A stretch of 64,000 nucleotides of DNA from an uncultured Allorhizobium sp. (GCA_958439205.1 OY288189.1:1089001-1153000), one strand, 5' to 3'. Numbered from the stretch's first letter, positions 43,357-53,033 are shown. The notes: generated by a model from the letters alone, not told the origin. Program-made: numbers and translations.

Positions 43357-46257
43357 ATGAGTATGGCATTGCGTACAGTTTCGATCCGCAGGCGTCGGCT
43401 TGCGATATTCATGGTTTCCACGGCGCTAGCTTCCTCGATGGGGGCAATGGGCACCGGTCATGCACAGGAGGCCGCTGCCGCGCCGGCCGCCAGCGCCACT
43501 TCCAGTATCGACATTCCCGCCCAGCCGCTCGATCAGGCGCTGCGCGCCTTCACCCGCCTCACCGGCTGGCAGGTCGGTTATGCCTCGGCGCTTGTTTCCG
43601 GGCGGACATCTTCGGCGGTTGCCGGTGAGACCAATCCGCTCTCGGCCCTCAGGGCACTGGTTGTCGGTTCCGGCATCGAGGTCCGCGTCACGGGTGCCCG
43701 CACGGTGTCGCTCATTGCCGCCGGGGTCATCGATGAGGCTGCCGCTGCGGGAACCACTGTGCTCGAGGAAATCACCGTTTCGTCTTCCGGCGGTGGCGTG
43801 AAGCTCGGCACGGAGAGTGCGGCGGATACCGGAACGACCGTGATGGATTCGACCCAGGTTGGGATAAGGACCGACGGCAGCGGTGACGCCAACAGCTTCC
43901 TGCGCGGGTTGCCGAATGTGCAGTATCAGGATGATACAAGTGAAGACGCCGGCGTCGACGGGCAGGACCTGATCAATCTGAAGCCGCTGGAGCTTTCGAT
44001 CTCCGGCGGGCGCACGTATGAAAACAACGTCATTCTCGACGGCATCGCCATCAATACGGTGACCGGGACAGAAGAGGCAATTGGCGATGAGCTGGAAAGC
44101 GACACTGACACGCCGAACGTCGATAGGATCTTTGGTTTGCATTCGCAAACCGTTTACGTGCCTTCGAGTTTCGTCGAGAGCGCCACGGTGATCGATAGCA
44201 ATGCCTCGGCCAAGTACGGCAATTTCCTTGGCGGTGTAGTGTCCTACGAACTTGCCGACCCGGCCACCGACCGCTGGCGCTACACGGCTGAGGTGGAATA
44301 TCAGTCGGATGCAATGGTCAATTACGAACTTGGGACCGAAGACGGATTAAACCCGCTGTCGAAGACCCCACCGGAATTCATCAAGCGCAAGGCCAGCATT
44401 TCCGCGAGTGGTCCCATCACAGACAATATCGCGGTGATTGGTCAGTTCAGTCGGTCGACAGCCTCCACAACCAAGGAACAGTCCTACATCTACTATTCGA
44501 ACGCGGTTGAGGAGGACAGCCAAAACGACTTTTATCGTCTGCAGGTCGATGCCGAGACTGATCTCGGCGACTTCAAAATTGAAGGCGTCAAGACAGACTA
44601 TTCGCAGAGCTTCTCGTCGTATAACTGGTACGACTACGGGTTTGACAGCGACACGCAGACAGATGCTGTCAAGCTGGAGCACACTTACGAATTCGCCGAC
44701 TTCGAGCTCGGTGGCCTGTCGTTCAAGGACGTAAAGGTCGTCACCAAGGCGGTTCACTCCTCGTCCGACACCTTGAACATTCTCGGCTTCGACGAGGCTC
44801 GGGTCTATCAGCTGACCGAATATTCCGGAGGGGTGATCCGCTGGACTTCAAGCGAGTTGTCTGACCTCTGCCAGGTCAACACGACGGGCACATCGGCCCA
44901 GGTTTGCCGCGTCACCAATTCGGAAGAAAACGAGAGAGGCCAAGGTCAAAAACAGAACTCGATTTCGCAGGAGATCACTGGCGACGTTCTGGCAGGCAGC
45001 TTCCTCCTCGGTTATGGGTACGATGATGTGGTTGCGCATCGCTGGCGGGATGAAGACTACGTCTACTACACCTCCGCAACGACCATCTATGATCGGCGCA
45101 CCCTTGGGATCAGCGGCTTCACCTGCGCCACGGTCGAGGCCTGCAGCGCTGAGCAATATGCCAACCTGAAGACAATCTACCCGGCCTTCGACATCGAAGC
45201 CAGCGTCGCCTCGATCAACAGCTATTTCGAGGTTGACCAGACCTTTGGCTGGATCAACATCCGGGGTGGCGTGAGGCTGGACTACGACGACTACCAGGAG
45301 AACATGAACCTCGCCCCGCGTTTTGTCGGCACGATCTCGCCAACCGAAGACCTCGACATATCTGGAGGTTTCAACCGCTACTATGCCGGGGCCAATCTCG
45401 CTTACGCGGTCCGCGATCAGCAGCCCCGCTCAACGATCTACCGCCGCACTGACACGAGCGGTGTTGTCGGGGACGTATGGACCCAGACGGGAACGACCGG
45501 CGTATACTCGAATTCCGTCTCCGATCTCAATACGCCCTATGCCGACGAATTCACTGCTAGCATCCGGTGGAACGATCCATGGATCGATGCCGAATGGCGG
45601 TTGCGTTACCTGCGTCGTGAGAGCAAGGAGCAGTACGCTTCAGAAGAGCTCGCATCAAATACGCGCGTGCTGACAAACTCCGCCTCCGGCAACTACCAGT
45701 CTGCGACAGCGGAATTCTACAAGGAACTTCCCTCCGATCTCGTTTCGCAATTGGACGCAGCGGGCCTCTCCGCCTCCATTACTTGGGCAGACAGTAATGT
45801 TTCGGCCAATAGCTATTTCTATGATGAGGAAGAGCTGGAAGAACGCATCTATTATAAGGGGACGTCCTACTCAAAGGCCGGTTTCAACGTCGTCACCGGT
45901 AACATGGACATTCCGCTACGCGCACAGGTTGGATTGTCCGGCAGTTTCTTCGAGGAGCGCCTGAAGCTTGGCGTCGCCGCCAATTACAACTTTGCCTATG
46001 ACGGTGTCGCAGACACCGGAGAAACCGATGTTATTGACGGCGTTGATCACGAGATCTGGGAGGACAAGGCCTTCGATGGCGTGCTGACCGTTGACCTTTC
46101 CGGCTCCTACAAGGTGGCTGCAATCGACGATCACGGTTTGACCCTGAACTTCAAGGTGGTGAACCTATTCAACGAGTTGGGCAATGCGACCGCTTCCAAT
46201 GACAATCCCTGGGTCATCGGCCGGACCCTGTGGGTCGGGGCCTCTGCCGAATTCTGA
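43357..46257 (+). CDS. STN-domain TonB-dependent receptor of the protease operon
   Basis: A 966-residue outer-membrane receptor. Signal peptide (about 1-37), then an STN signalling domain (about 50-122, starting IDIPAQPLDQALRAFTRLTG), a TonB box EEITV (137-141), an unusual plug and a large barrel ending GASAEF with terminal Phe. The STN domain fits signalling to FecR. The plug is long and acidic (EELESDTDT-like stretches). Two closely spaced cysteine pairs (DLCQVNTTGTSAQVC and FTCATVEAC) suggest disulfide-stabilised outer loops, as in receptors for large ligands. Together with the M16 protease this suggests import of a peptide or protein. The ligand is unknown. Confidence 0.87.
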   Translation: MSMALRTVSIRRRRLAIFMVSTALASSMGAMGTGHAQEAAAAPAASATSSIDIPAQPLDQALRAFTRLTGWQVGYASALVSGRTSSAVAGETNPLSALRALVVGSGIEVRVTGARTVSLIAAGVIDEAAAAGTTVLEEITVSSSGGGVKLGTESAADTGTTVMDSTQVGIRTDGSGDANSFLRGLPNVQYQDDTSEDAGVDGQDLINLKPLELSISGGRTYENNVILDGIAINTVTGTEEAIGDELESDTDTPNVDRIFGLHSQTVYVPSSFVESATVIDSNASAKYGNFLGGVVSYELADPATDRWRYTAEVEYQSDAMVNYELGTEDGLNPLSKTPPEFIKRKASISASGPITDNIAVIGQFSRSTASTTKEQSYIYYSNAVEEDSQNDFYRLQVDAETDLGDFKIEGVKTDYSQSFSSYNWYDYGFDSDTQTDAVKLEHTYEFADFELGGLSFKDVKVVTKAVHSSSDTLNILGFDEARVYQLTEYSGGVIRWTSSELSDLCQVNTTGTSAQVCRVTNSEENERGQGQKQNSISQEITGDVLAGSFLLGYGYDDVVAHRWRDEDYVYYTSATTIYDRRTLGISGFTCATVEACSAEQYANLKTIYPAFDIEASVASINSYFEVDQTFGWINIRGGVRLDYDDYQENMNLAPRFVGTISPTEDLDISGGFNRYYAGANLAYAVRDQQPRSTIYRRTDTSGVVGDVWTQTGTTGVYSNSVSDLNTPYADEFTASIRWNDPWIDAEWRLRYLRRESKEQYASEELASNTRVLTNSASGNYQSATAEFYKELPSDLVSQLDAAGLSASITWADSNVSANSYFYDEEELEERIYYKGTSYSKAGFNVVTGNMDIPLRAQVGLSGSFFEERLKLGVAANYNFAYDGVADTGETDVIDGVDHEIWEDKAFDGVLTVDLSGSYKVAAIDDHGLTLNFKVVNLFNELGNATASNDNPWVIGRTLWVGASAEF

Positions 46258-46280
46258 AATCCTCCAGCTAGACCACTTCC

Positions 46281-46320
46281 AGACACCCGCGACCGGTTCG
46301 TCGACCGGTGGCGGGTGTCT
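46281..46320 (+). terminator. Terminator hairpin after the TonB receptor
   Basis: AGACACCCGC (46281-46290) pairs with GCGGGTGTCT (46311-46320), with an inner ACCGGT-type stem. The T tract is short, so termination strength is uncertain. Confidence 0.65.
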
Positions 46321-46363
46321 TGCCATGTCGAGTGAAGCGGTTGTATCCAAGGTGCGACTGGCC

Positions 46364-46390
46364 TAGTAAATATTTTCTGGAGGTTTACTA
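46364..46390. promoter_or_regulatory. LacI operator candidate before lacI
   Basis: TAGTAAA (46364-46370) and TTTACTA (46384-46390) form an inverted repeat. TAGTAAATATTTTCT recurs with one mismatch before lacE at 47558, pointing to autoregulation and common control. Confidence 0.55.
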
Positions 46391-46429
46391 CTGCCTTCGG
46401 GGGATGCAGGTGGAGGAGGACAGGCCGCC

Positions 46430-47500
46430 GTGGTGACGATCAAGGAAATTGCGAAGGCCGTGGGCGTTTCGTCAGGCACTGTTTCCCGCGTTTTGAATTA
46501 TGACCAGACGCTGTCCATCTCCGAGATCAAGCGGCAGGCGATCATCGAGACAGCCGAAGCGCTGAACTATGCGACCCCGCGGGCGCGCAAGAATGCGCTT
46601 TCGCCGCCCTTTTCCATTCCGATGGGCATGCATTCGGAGGTTTCCGCCAATATCGCGGTCATCCATTTTCTGGCGCCCAATGAGGAACTCGTCGACCCCT
46701 ATTATGTCGGCGTGCGGCTCGGGATCGAGGCACGCTGTCGCGCCTACAAGATCGAGATCGCGCGGGTGTTCAACCCCGATGTTCCCGTGGATCTTGCGAT
46801 GTTGACCGGCATATCCGCAGCCATTGTGGTCGGGCATCATCCCAAGGCCGAGATCGAAGCGATGGCCAAGGTTTGCCCGCAGCTGGTCATGGCCGACTAC
46901 AATCCGCGCATGCCGCAGTTCGATTGCGTGCGGGCGGATCTGGGCGAGGCAACGGTGACGATCCTCGACAATCTCGATAGCGCAGGATACCAGCGGATTG
47001 GCTTTGTCGGTGGCTACGAGCTGATGGATAATGATGCGCTGATGCATGGCGAGCAGCGCTGCAAGGCCTTCATCGAATGGCACGAGGCGCGCGGGCGCTA
47101 CCAGCCGGAGCTTCTGGCTCTCGGGCAGAGCGAGCGCTTCGGCCAGAATCTCAGGCTCGAGACGGGCTACCAGCAGGCAAAATCGCTGCTCGCCCTCGAA
47201 GCCCGGCCCGATGCGATCGTGGCCGCGAATGACAACATGGCCATCGGCACTTACCGCGCGATCCAGGAAGCGGGCCTGTCGATCCCTGATGATATCGCGG
47301 TTGTCGCGTTCAACGATATTCCGGTGGCGCAGTTTCTGACGCCGCCGCTCTCGACCATGCGCATTCCGGGAGAACTCATCGGTGAGGCGGCGGTCGATCT
47401 GCTCGTTGAGCGGCTCAACGGACGCGACTACTCCAAGCACGTGACGCTGCCGACGGAGATGGTGTGGCGGGGCAGTGCGAATAAGCCATCGCTCAGCTGA
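46430..47500 (+). CDS. lacI: LacI/GalR-family regulator of the lac operon
   Basis: A 356-residue regulator. The N-terminal helix-turn-helix (1-50) reads TIKEIAKAVGVSSGTVSRVL, followed by a sugar-binding periplasmic-protein-like domain. It resembles EbgR. The start is a GTG. It precedes the lacEFGZK operon on the same strand. Candidate operators lie before both lacI and lacE, so it probably represses the operon until a beta-galactoside or its product binds. Confidence 0.87.
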   Translation: MVTIKEIAKAVGVSSGTVSRVLNYDQTLSISEIKRQAIIETAEALNYATPRARKNALSPPFSIPMGMHSEVSANIAVIHFLAPNEELVDPYYVGVRLGIEARCRAYKIEIARVFNPDVPVDLAMLTGISAAIVVGHHPKAEIEAMAKVCPQLVMADYNPRMPQFDCVRADLGEATVTILDNLDSAGYQRIGFVGGYELMDNDALMHGEQRCKAFIEWHEARGRYQPELLALGQSERFGQNLRLETGYQQAKSLLALEARPDAIVAANDNMAIGTYRAIQEAGLSIPDDIAVVAFNDIPVAQFLTPPLSTMRIPGELIGEAAVDLLVERLNGRDYSKHVTLPTEMVWRGSANKPSLS

Positions 47501-47549
47501 CGGTTTTCGAGGAAAGGTTGTGGAATCCACGGCACTTACCGCAGCGCAC

Positions 47550-47573
47550 AAAATATTTAGTAAAAATTTTCTT
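47550..47573. promoter_or_regulatory. LacI operator candidate before lacE
   Basis: The imperfect 21-bp palindrome AAAATATTTA-G-TAAAAATTTT (47550-47570) contains TAGTAAAAATTTTCT, matching 46364-46378 with one mismatch. It lies about 85 bases before the lacE start. Confidence 0.55.
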
Positions 47574-47655
47574 GGCTGTCCTCCGATTTTCGGAAATAGT
47601 GGCGATGAGGCAGGGGATGAGGCTGCCGCGTTCAACGTCATAATGGGAGGAACAC

Positions 47656-48924
47656 ATGGATTATTCTCGCGTGCTCAAGCGCTCCGTTTCGGCAGCGCTG
47701 ACGGGTGCAGCACTTCTTTGCAGCACGGCCGCCTTTGCCGGCGAAGTCACCATCTGGTGCTGGGACCCGAACTTCAACGTCGCGATCATGAAGGAAGCCG
47801 CTGCGCGTTACACCGCGAAGCATCCTGACACGACCTTCAACATCGTCGATTTCGCCAAGGCCGATGTCGAACAGAAGCTGCAGACGGGTCTTGCCTCCGG
47901 CATGACCGATACGCTGCCGGATATCGTGCTGATCGAGGATTACGGCGCGCAGAAATACCTGCAGTCTTTCCCGGGCTCGTTTGCCGCGCTGACCGACAAG
48001 ATCGATTATTCCGGCTTTGCCAAATACAAGGTCGACCTGATGACGCTGGAAGGCCAGGTCTATGGCGTTCCCTTCGATTCCGGCGTCACCGGCCTCTACT
48101 ATCGCACGGATTATCTGGAGCAGGCCGGCTACAAGGCCTCCGATATGGAGAACCTGACCTGGGATCGCTTCATCGAGATCGGCAAGGATGTGAAGGCCAA
48201 GACCGGCCATGAGATGATGGCGCTCGATGCCAATGATGGCGGTCTGATCCGCATCATGATGCAGTCCGGTGGCCAGTGGTACTTCAACGAAGACGGCAGC
48301 CTCAACATAACCGGCAATGCCGCGCTGAAGGCCGCGCTCGAAACCCAGGCCCGCATTGTCAACGAGGGTGTCGCCAAGCCGACCAGCGGTTGGAATGACG
48401 GCATCAGCGCGCTCACCTCGGGCGATGTCGCTTCCGTCCTGATGGGCGTGTGGATCACCGGCACCGTCAAGTCGCAGGCCGACCAGGCCGGCAAGTGGGC
48501 ACTGACCGCCATTCCAAAGCTCAGCATCGATGGCGCGACGGCTGCCTCCAACCTTGGTGGTTCCAGCTGGTATGTTCTCGAGGCTTCTGCGGAGAAGGAC
48601 GAAGCGATCGACTTCCTCAACGAAGTCTATGCCAAGGATCTCGACTTCTATCAGAAGATCCTGACCGAGCGTGGTGCCGTTGGTTCGCTGCTCGCCGCCC
48701 GCACGGGTGAAGCCTATCAGAAGCCCGACGACTTCTTCGGTGGCCAGACCGTTTGGCAGAACTTCGCCGACTGGCTCGTGCAGGTGCCTGCCGTCAATTA
48801 CGGCATCTTCACCAACGAGCTCGACACGGCTGTGACGGCGAACTTCCCGGCCCTGGTCAAGGGGACGCCGGTCGATGAGGTCCTGAAGGCCATCGAAGAT
48901 CAGGCTGCCGGCCAGATCCAGTAA
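47656..48924 (+). CDS. lacE: Lactose ABC transporter periplasmic binding protein
   Basis: A 422-residue family 1 extracellular sugar-binding protein with a signal peptide (cleavage near AFA-GEV). It begins its mature part VTIWCWDPNFNVAIM and has the GSLLAARTGEAY C-terminal region of the group. Gene order and length match LacE of the Agrobacterium radiobacter lac operon. It is followed by a stem-loop and two permease genes. GGGAGGA lies before the ATG. Confidence 0.88.
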   Translation: MDYSRVLKRSVSAALTGAALLCSTAAFAGEVTIWCWDPNFNVAIMKEAAARYTAKHPDTTFNIVDFAKADVEQKLQTGLASGMTDTLPDIVLIEDYGAQKYLQSFPGSFAALTDKIDYSGFAKYKVDLMTLEGQVYGVPFDSGVTGLYYRTDYLEQAGYKASDMENLTWDRFIEIGKDVKAKTGHEMMALDANDGGLIRIMMQSGGQWYFNEDGSLNITGNAALKAALETQARIVNEGVAKPTSGWNDGISALTSGDVASVLMGVWITGTVKSQADQAGKWALTAIPKLSIDGATAASNLGGSSWYVLEASAEKDEAIDFLNEVYAKDLDFYQKILTERGAVGSLLAARTGEAYQKPDDFFGGQTVWQNFADWLVQVPAVNYGIFTNELDTAVTANFPALVKGTPVDEVLKAIEDQAAGQIQ

Positions 48925-48933
48925 ACCCATCCC

Positions 48934-48965
48934 ACAGGGGCTCGGCCTTTGGGCCCGGCCCCTGT
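48934..48965 (+). other. Intercistronic hairpin between lacE and lacF
   Basis: ACAGGGGC (48934-48941) pairs with GCCCCTGT (48958-48965), with further GGCC pairing inside the loop. There is no T tract. It resembles the hairpin after dctP and may stabilise lacE mRNA. Confidence 0.6.
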
Positions 48966-49054
48966 CCTCCCGGAGACGTGCGGCGGAAACGCCGCGCGGC
49001 TTCCCATCCGCATACAAATGTTCAGTGACCACTGATCGGGTTCGGGGACACCGC

Positions 49055-49951
49055 ATGGCCACCACATCCAGATCCAGCTTGAAGCGCTATTACGACGTGA
49101 ACGGATGGCTGTTCGTGGCGCCCGCCGTCGCGCTGATTTCGCTGTTCATGCTCTATCCGATTGTCCGCTCGCTCATCCTGTCCTTCTATTCGGGACGCGG
49201 GATGATGCTGAAGTTCTCGGGCGGCGGAAATCTCGTGCGGCTCTGGAACGACCCCGTCTTCTGGAAGGCGCTGGAGAACACGGTGATCTTCTTCGTCGTC
49301 CAGGTGCCGATCATGATCACCATGGCGCTGATCCTGGCGGCCATGCTGAACAATCCGAAGCTGCGCTATTCCGGCCTCTTCCGGACAATGATCTTCCTGC
49401 CCTGTGTTTCGTCGCTGGTCGCCTATTCCATTCTGTTCAAGAGCATGTTCTCGCTGGATGGGGTCGTGAACAATACGCTTCTGACCATTGGTATCATAGG
49501 AGAGCCGATCGGTTGGCTGACTGATCCCTTCTGGGCCAAGGTGCTGATCATCATCGCCATCACCTGGCGCTGGACCGGCTACAACATGATCTTCTATCTG
49601 GCGGCGCTTCAGAATATCGATCGCTCGATCTATGAGGCGGCGAAGATCGATGGCGTGCCGTCCTGGGGGCGCTTCGCCTTCCTGACCATCCCGATGCTCA
49701 AACCCGTGATCCTCTTCACCACCATCACCTCGACGATCGGCACGCTCCAGCTCTTCGACGAGGTCTACAACTTCACCGAAGGCAAGGGTGGGCCTGCGGA
49801 TTCGACGCTGACCTTGTCGCTCTACATCTACAACCTGACCTTCCGCTTCATGCCGAGCTTCGGTTATGCGGCCACCGTCTCCTATGTCATCGTCCTGATG
49901 GTGGCGGTTCTCTCCTTCCTGCAATTCTATGCCGCGAGGGAACGCAAATGA
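49055..49951 (+). CDS. lacF: Lactose ABC transporter permease
   Basis: A 298-residue MalF-type permease with six membrane helices and the EAA loop YEAAKIDGVPSWGRFAFLTI. The ATG at 49055 gives the length of A. radiobacter LacF and follows GGGGA. A GTG at 49025 would add ten residues. Its stop overlaps the lacG start by 4 bases. Confidence 0.9.
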   Translation: MATTSRSSLKRYYDVNGWLFVAPAVALISLFMLYPIVRSLILSFYSGRGMMLKFSGGGNLVRLWNDPVFWKALENTVIFFVVQVPIMITMALILAAMLNNPKLRYSGLFRTMIFLPCVSSLVAYSILFKSMFSLDGVVNNTLLTIGIIGEPIGWLTDPFWAKVLIIIAITWRWTGYNMIFYLAALQNIDRSIYEAAKIDGVPSWGRFAFLTIPMLKPVILFTTITSTIGTLQLFDEVYNFTEGKGGPADSTLTLSLYIYNLTFRFMPSFGYAATVSYVIVLMVAVLSFLQFYAARERK

Positions 49952-50769
49952 TGACCACGCTTCGTCGCCGTCTTCCTGATATCGTGCAGTATAGTGTGTT
50001 GTCGCTTGCCGCTTTTCTCTCGATCTTCCCCTTCATCTGGATGGTGATCGGTGCGACCAACACGACAAGCCAGATCATTCGCGGCAAGGTGACTTTCGGT
50101 ACGGCACTCTTCGACAACATCGCGTCCTTCTTCGCGCAGGTGGATGTGCCGCTGGTGTTCTGGAATTCGGTGAAGATCGCGCTTGTGGGAACGGCGCTCA
50201 CGCTGCTCGTCTCCTCGCTTGCCGGCTATGGCTTCGAGATGTTCCGCTCGAAGCTCCGCGAGCGGGTCTATACCGTGATACTGCTGACGCTGATGGTGCC
50301 GTTTGCCGCGCTGATGATCCCGCTCTTCATGCTGATGGGGCAGGCGGGGCTGTTGAACACTCATATCGCCATCATGCTGCCGATGATCGCGTCTGCCTTC
50401 ATCATCTTCTATTTCCGCCAGGCTTCGAAGGCCTTCCCGACAGAGCTTCGCGATGCCGCCAAGGTGGATGGGCTGAAGGAGTGGCAGATCTTCTTCTATA
50501 TCTACGTGCCGGTGATGCGCTCGACCTATGCGGCGGCCTTCGTCATCGTCTTCATGCTGAACTGGAACAATTATCTCTGGCCGCTGATCGTGCTGCAGTC
50601 GAATGACACCAAGACGATCACGCTCGTCGTGTCCTCGCTGGCTTCCGCCTATTCACCCGAATACGGCACCGTGATGATTGGCACAATCCTCGCCACCCTT
50701 CCCACTCTCCTCGTCTTCTTCGCCATGCAACGGCAATTCGTGCAGGGCATGCTCGGCTCCGTGAAATAG
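49948..50769 (+). CDS. lacG: Lactose ABC transporter permease
   Basis: A 273-residue MalG-type permease with the EAA loop LRDAAKVDGLKEWQIFFYI and about six helices. The length equals that of LacG of A. radiobacter. It pairs with LacF to form the channel. The beta-galactosidase gene follows after 9 bases. Confidence 0.9.
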   Translation: MMTTLRRRLPDIVQYSVLSLAAFLSIFPFIWMVIGATNTTSQIIRGKVTFGTALFDNIASFFAQVDVPLVFWNSVKIALVGTALTLLVSSLAGYGFEMFRSKLRERVYTVILLTLMVPFAALMIPLFMLMGQAGLLNTHIAIMLPMIASAFIIFYFRQASKAFPTELRDAAKVDGLKEWQIFFYIYVPVMRSTYAAAFVIVFMLNWNNYLWPLIVLQSNDTKTITLVVSSLASAYSPEYGTVMIGTILATLPTLLVFFAMQRQFVQGMLGSVK

Positions 50770-50778
50770 GACTTTGAA

Positions 50779-53022
50779 ATGCGCATTATCGAGAATTTCA
50801 ACCGAGACTGGACTTTTCGCGCCGGATTCGAACCGGCTTTCGCCTCGGCTTCGCAGCCGGGTGAAGAGGTCCAGCTTCCCCATACGGCGGTCGAGCTGCC
50901 TTACAACTATTTCGACGAGAAGAGCTATCAGAAGGCCTTTACCTACCAGAAGATCGTGGCCTGGGAGCCTCGTTTCGAGGGTCGTGAAGTCTCGCTGGTT
51001 TTCGATGCCGCCATGGCCGACAGCGTGGTCTATCTTGATGGCGTCGAGATCACCGCTCACAAGGATGGCTACACACCTTTCGAGGCCCGGCTCACGCCGC
51101 ATCTCAAAGCCGGCGACAACCTGCTGACTGTCAAGATCGACGGTTCGGAGAACCCCGAGATCCCGCCCTTCGGCGGCGTGATCGACTATCTCACCTATGC
51201 CGGCATCTATCGTGATGTCTGGCTGAAGGTGACGGCGCCAGTTTCGATCAAGAACGTCAAGATCGAGACGCCGGATGTGCTGGCTGGAACCAAGCAGGTG
51301 ACGGCGAAGGTCTGGATTTCCAATCCGACCGATCAGGCGCTCTCCGGCAAGGTCACGGCGGTTCTCAAGGACGGCGCGGGTCTGGAGATCGCGCGGACCG
51401 AGGCGAGTGTTTCCGGCGGTGAGGCCTCGCTCGGCTTTTCCGGACTTCAGGGCATCACGCTCTGGGATATCGACAATCCCGCTCTGTATCACCTCACGGT
51501 GACGCTGGAGACCGCTGCCGGTACCGATGAGACGACGAGCCGTTTCGGCTTCCGCTCGGCGGAATACACGATCGAGGGTTTCAAGCTGAATGGACGAGTG
51601 GTCAAGCTGCGCGGCCTCAACCGCCATCAGGCCTGGCCGCATCTGGGTTACGCCATGGGCCGGCGGGGCCAGGAGAAGGATGCAGACATCCTGAAGTTCG
51701 ATCTTGCCTGCAACATCGCGCGCACCTCGCATTATCCGCAGTCGAAATACTTCCTCGATCGCTGCGACGAGATCGGTCTGCTGGTCTTCGAAGAGATCCC
51801 CGGCTGGCAGCATATCGGCGGTGAAGCCTGGAAGGCGGAGAGCGTTCAGAACGTGCGCCGGATGATCGAGCGCGACTGGAACCACCCCTCGATCATCATC
51901 TGGGGCGTGCGCATCAATGAGAGCCAGGACGCCCACGACTTCTATGTCGAGACGAATGCCATGGCACGCTCGCTCGACACCACCCGCCAGACAGGCGGCG
52001 TGCGCTACATCACCGACAGCGAACTGCTCGAAGACGTCTACACGATGAACGACTTCATTCTCGGCATGGAGGAACTGCCGGGGCACAATCGCGAGCGGCT
52101 GGTGCTGCGCGACCAGCGCGAGGTCACAGGGCTCGACCGCAAGGTGCCCTACATGATCACAGAATATGGTGGTCACATGTATCCGACCAAGCGCTTCGAT
52201 CAGGAACAGCGGCAGGCCGAGCATGTCGGCCGTCACCTAGCGATCCTCAATGCGGCCGCTGGCGACCCGTCGATCTCGGGCTCCACCGGCTGGTGCATGT
52301 TTGACTACAACACCCATAAGGATTTCGGCTCCGGTGACCGCATCTGCTATCACGGCGTCACCGACATGTATCGCGAGCCGAAATTCGCCGGTCACGCCTA
52401 TGCCTCACAGGGCGATCCGAAGGACGGTATCGTGCTGCAGCCGGTCAGCTTTTGGGCGCGTGGCGAGCGCAACATCGGCGGCGTGTTGCCGCTGATCGTG
52501 CTCACCAATTGCGACTATGCCGAAATCCGCATGGGCCATATCGTCAAGCGGATCGAACCCGATACCAAGACTTATCCGCATCTGCCGCATCCACCCTGCA
52601 TTCTCGACCACAGCATGGTGACGCCGGAGGAATTCGGCGAATGGGGCATGACCTGGCGGGATGGCGAACTCGTCGGCTTCATCAACGGCGAGGAAGTCGT
52701 CCGCCGCCATCTGCCGGCCGATCCGCTGCCGACGACACTCGAGATTGCGGCCGATGATACAGAGCTCAGGGCTGGTGAGAAGGACACGGTTCGTGTGATC
52801 CTGCGGGCGCTCGATCAAGGCGGCAATGTTCTGGGCTTCTTCGACGATCCGGTCGAGGTGTCTCTCGAAGGCCCTGGCCGTATCGTCGGCCCCTCGCTTC
52901 TCTCCTTCAAGGGTGGCGCCGTTGGCGTCTATGTCGAAGCCGGAAACGAAGCCGGTCACTTGACGTTATCTGCGACTTGCCGTCCCTTCGGGACCAAGCG
53001 CATCACCTTCAACGTCAGCTGA
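50779..53022 (+). CDS. lacZ: Glycoside hydrolase family 2 beta-galactosidase
   Basis: A 747-residue GH2 enzyme. The sugar-binding N-terminal domain is followed by an immunoglobulin-like domain and a TIM barrel. The acid/base Glu381 lies in WGVRINESQD and the nucleophile Glu462 in MITEYGGHMYP. No signal peptide, so it acts on imported lactose or another beta-galactoside in the cytoplasm. Within the lac gene order (lacE-F-G-Z-K) it is the beta-galactosidase. Beta-glucuronidase activity is a less likely alternative. Confidence 0.88.
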   Translation: MRIIENFNRDWTFRAGFEPAFASASQPGEEVQLPHTAVELPYNYFDEKSYQKAFTYQKIVAWEPRFEGREVSLVFDAAMADSVVYLDGVEITAHKDGYTPFEARLTPHLKAGDNLLTVKIDGSENPEIPPFGGVIDYLTYAGIYRDVWLKVTAPVSIKNVKIETPDVLAGTKQVTAKVWISNPTDQALSGKVTAVLKDGAGLEIARTEASVSGGEASLGFSGLQGITLWDIDNPALYHLTVTLETAAGTDETTSRFGFRSAEYTIEGFKLNGRVVKLRGLNRHQAWPHLGYAMGRRGQEKDADILKFDLACNIARTSHYPQSKYFLDRCDEIGLLVFEEIPGWQHIGGEAWKAESVQNVRRMIERDWNHPSIIIWGVRINESQDAHDFYVETNAMARSLDTTRQTGGVRYITDSELLEDVYTMNDFILGMEELPGHNRERLVLRDQREVTGLDRKVPYMITEYGGHMYPTKRFDQEQRQAEHVGRHLAILNAAAGDPSISGSTGWCMFDYNTHKDFGSGDRICYHGVTDMYREPKFAGHAYASQGDPKDGIVLQPVSFWARGERNIGGVLPLIVLTNCDYAEIRMGHIVKRIEPDTKTYPHLPHPPCILDHSMVTPEEFGEWGMTWRDGELVGFINGEEVVRRHLPADPLPTTLEIAADDTELRAGEKDTVRVILRALDQGGNVLGFFDDPVEVSLEGPGRIVGPSLLSFKGGAVGVYVEAGNEAGHLTLSATCRPFGTKRITFNVS

Positions 53023-53033
53023 GCGAGGCTTAA

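Noticed and set aside
47638..49065. 475-codon minus-strand open frame opposite lacE
   Set aside because: lacE is supported by signal peptide, operon context and length. The antisense frame has no start signal or motif.
50653..52236. 527-codon minus-strand open frame opposite lacZ
   Set aside because: Antisense to the GH2 catalytic domain with no recognisable features.
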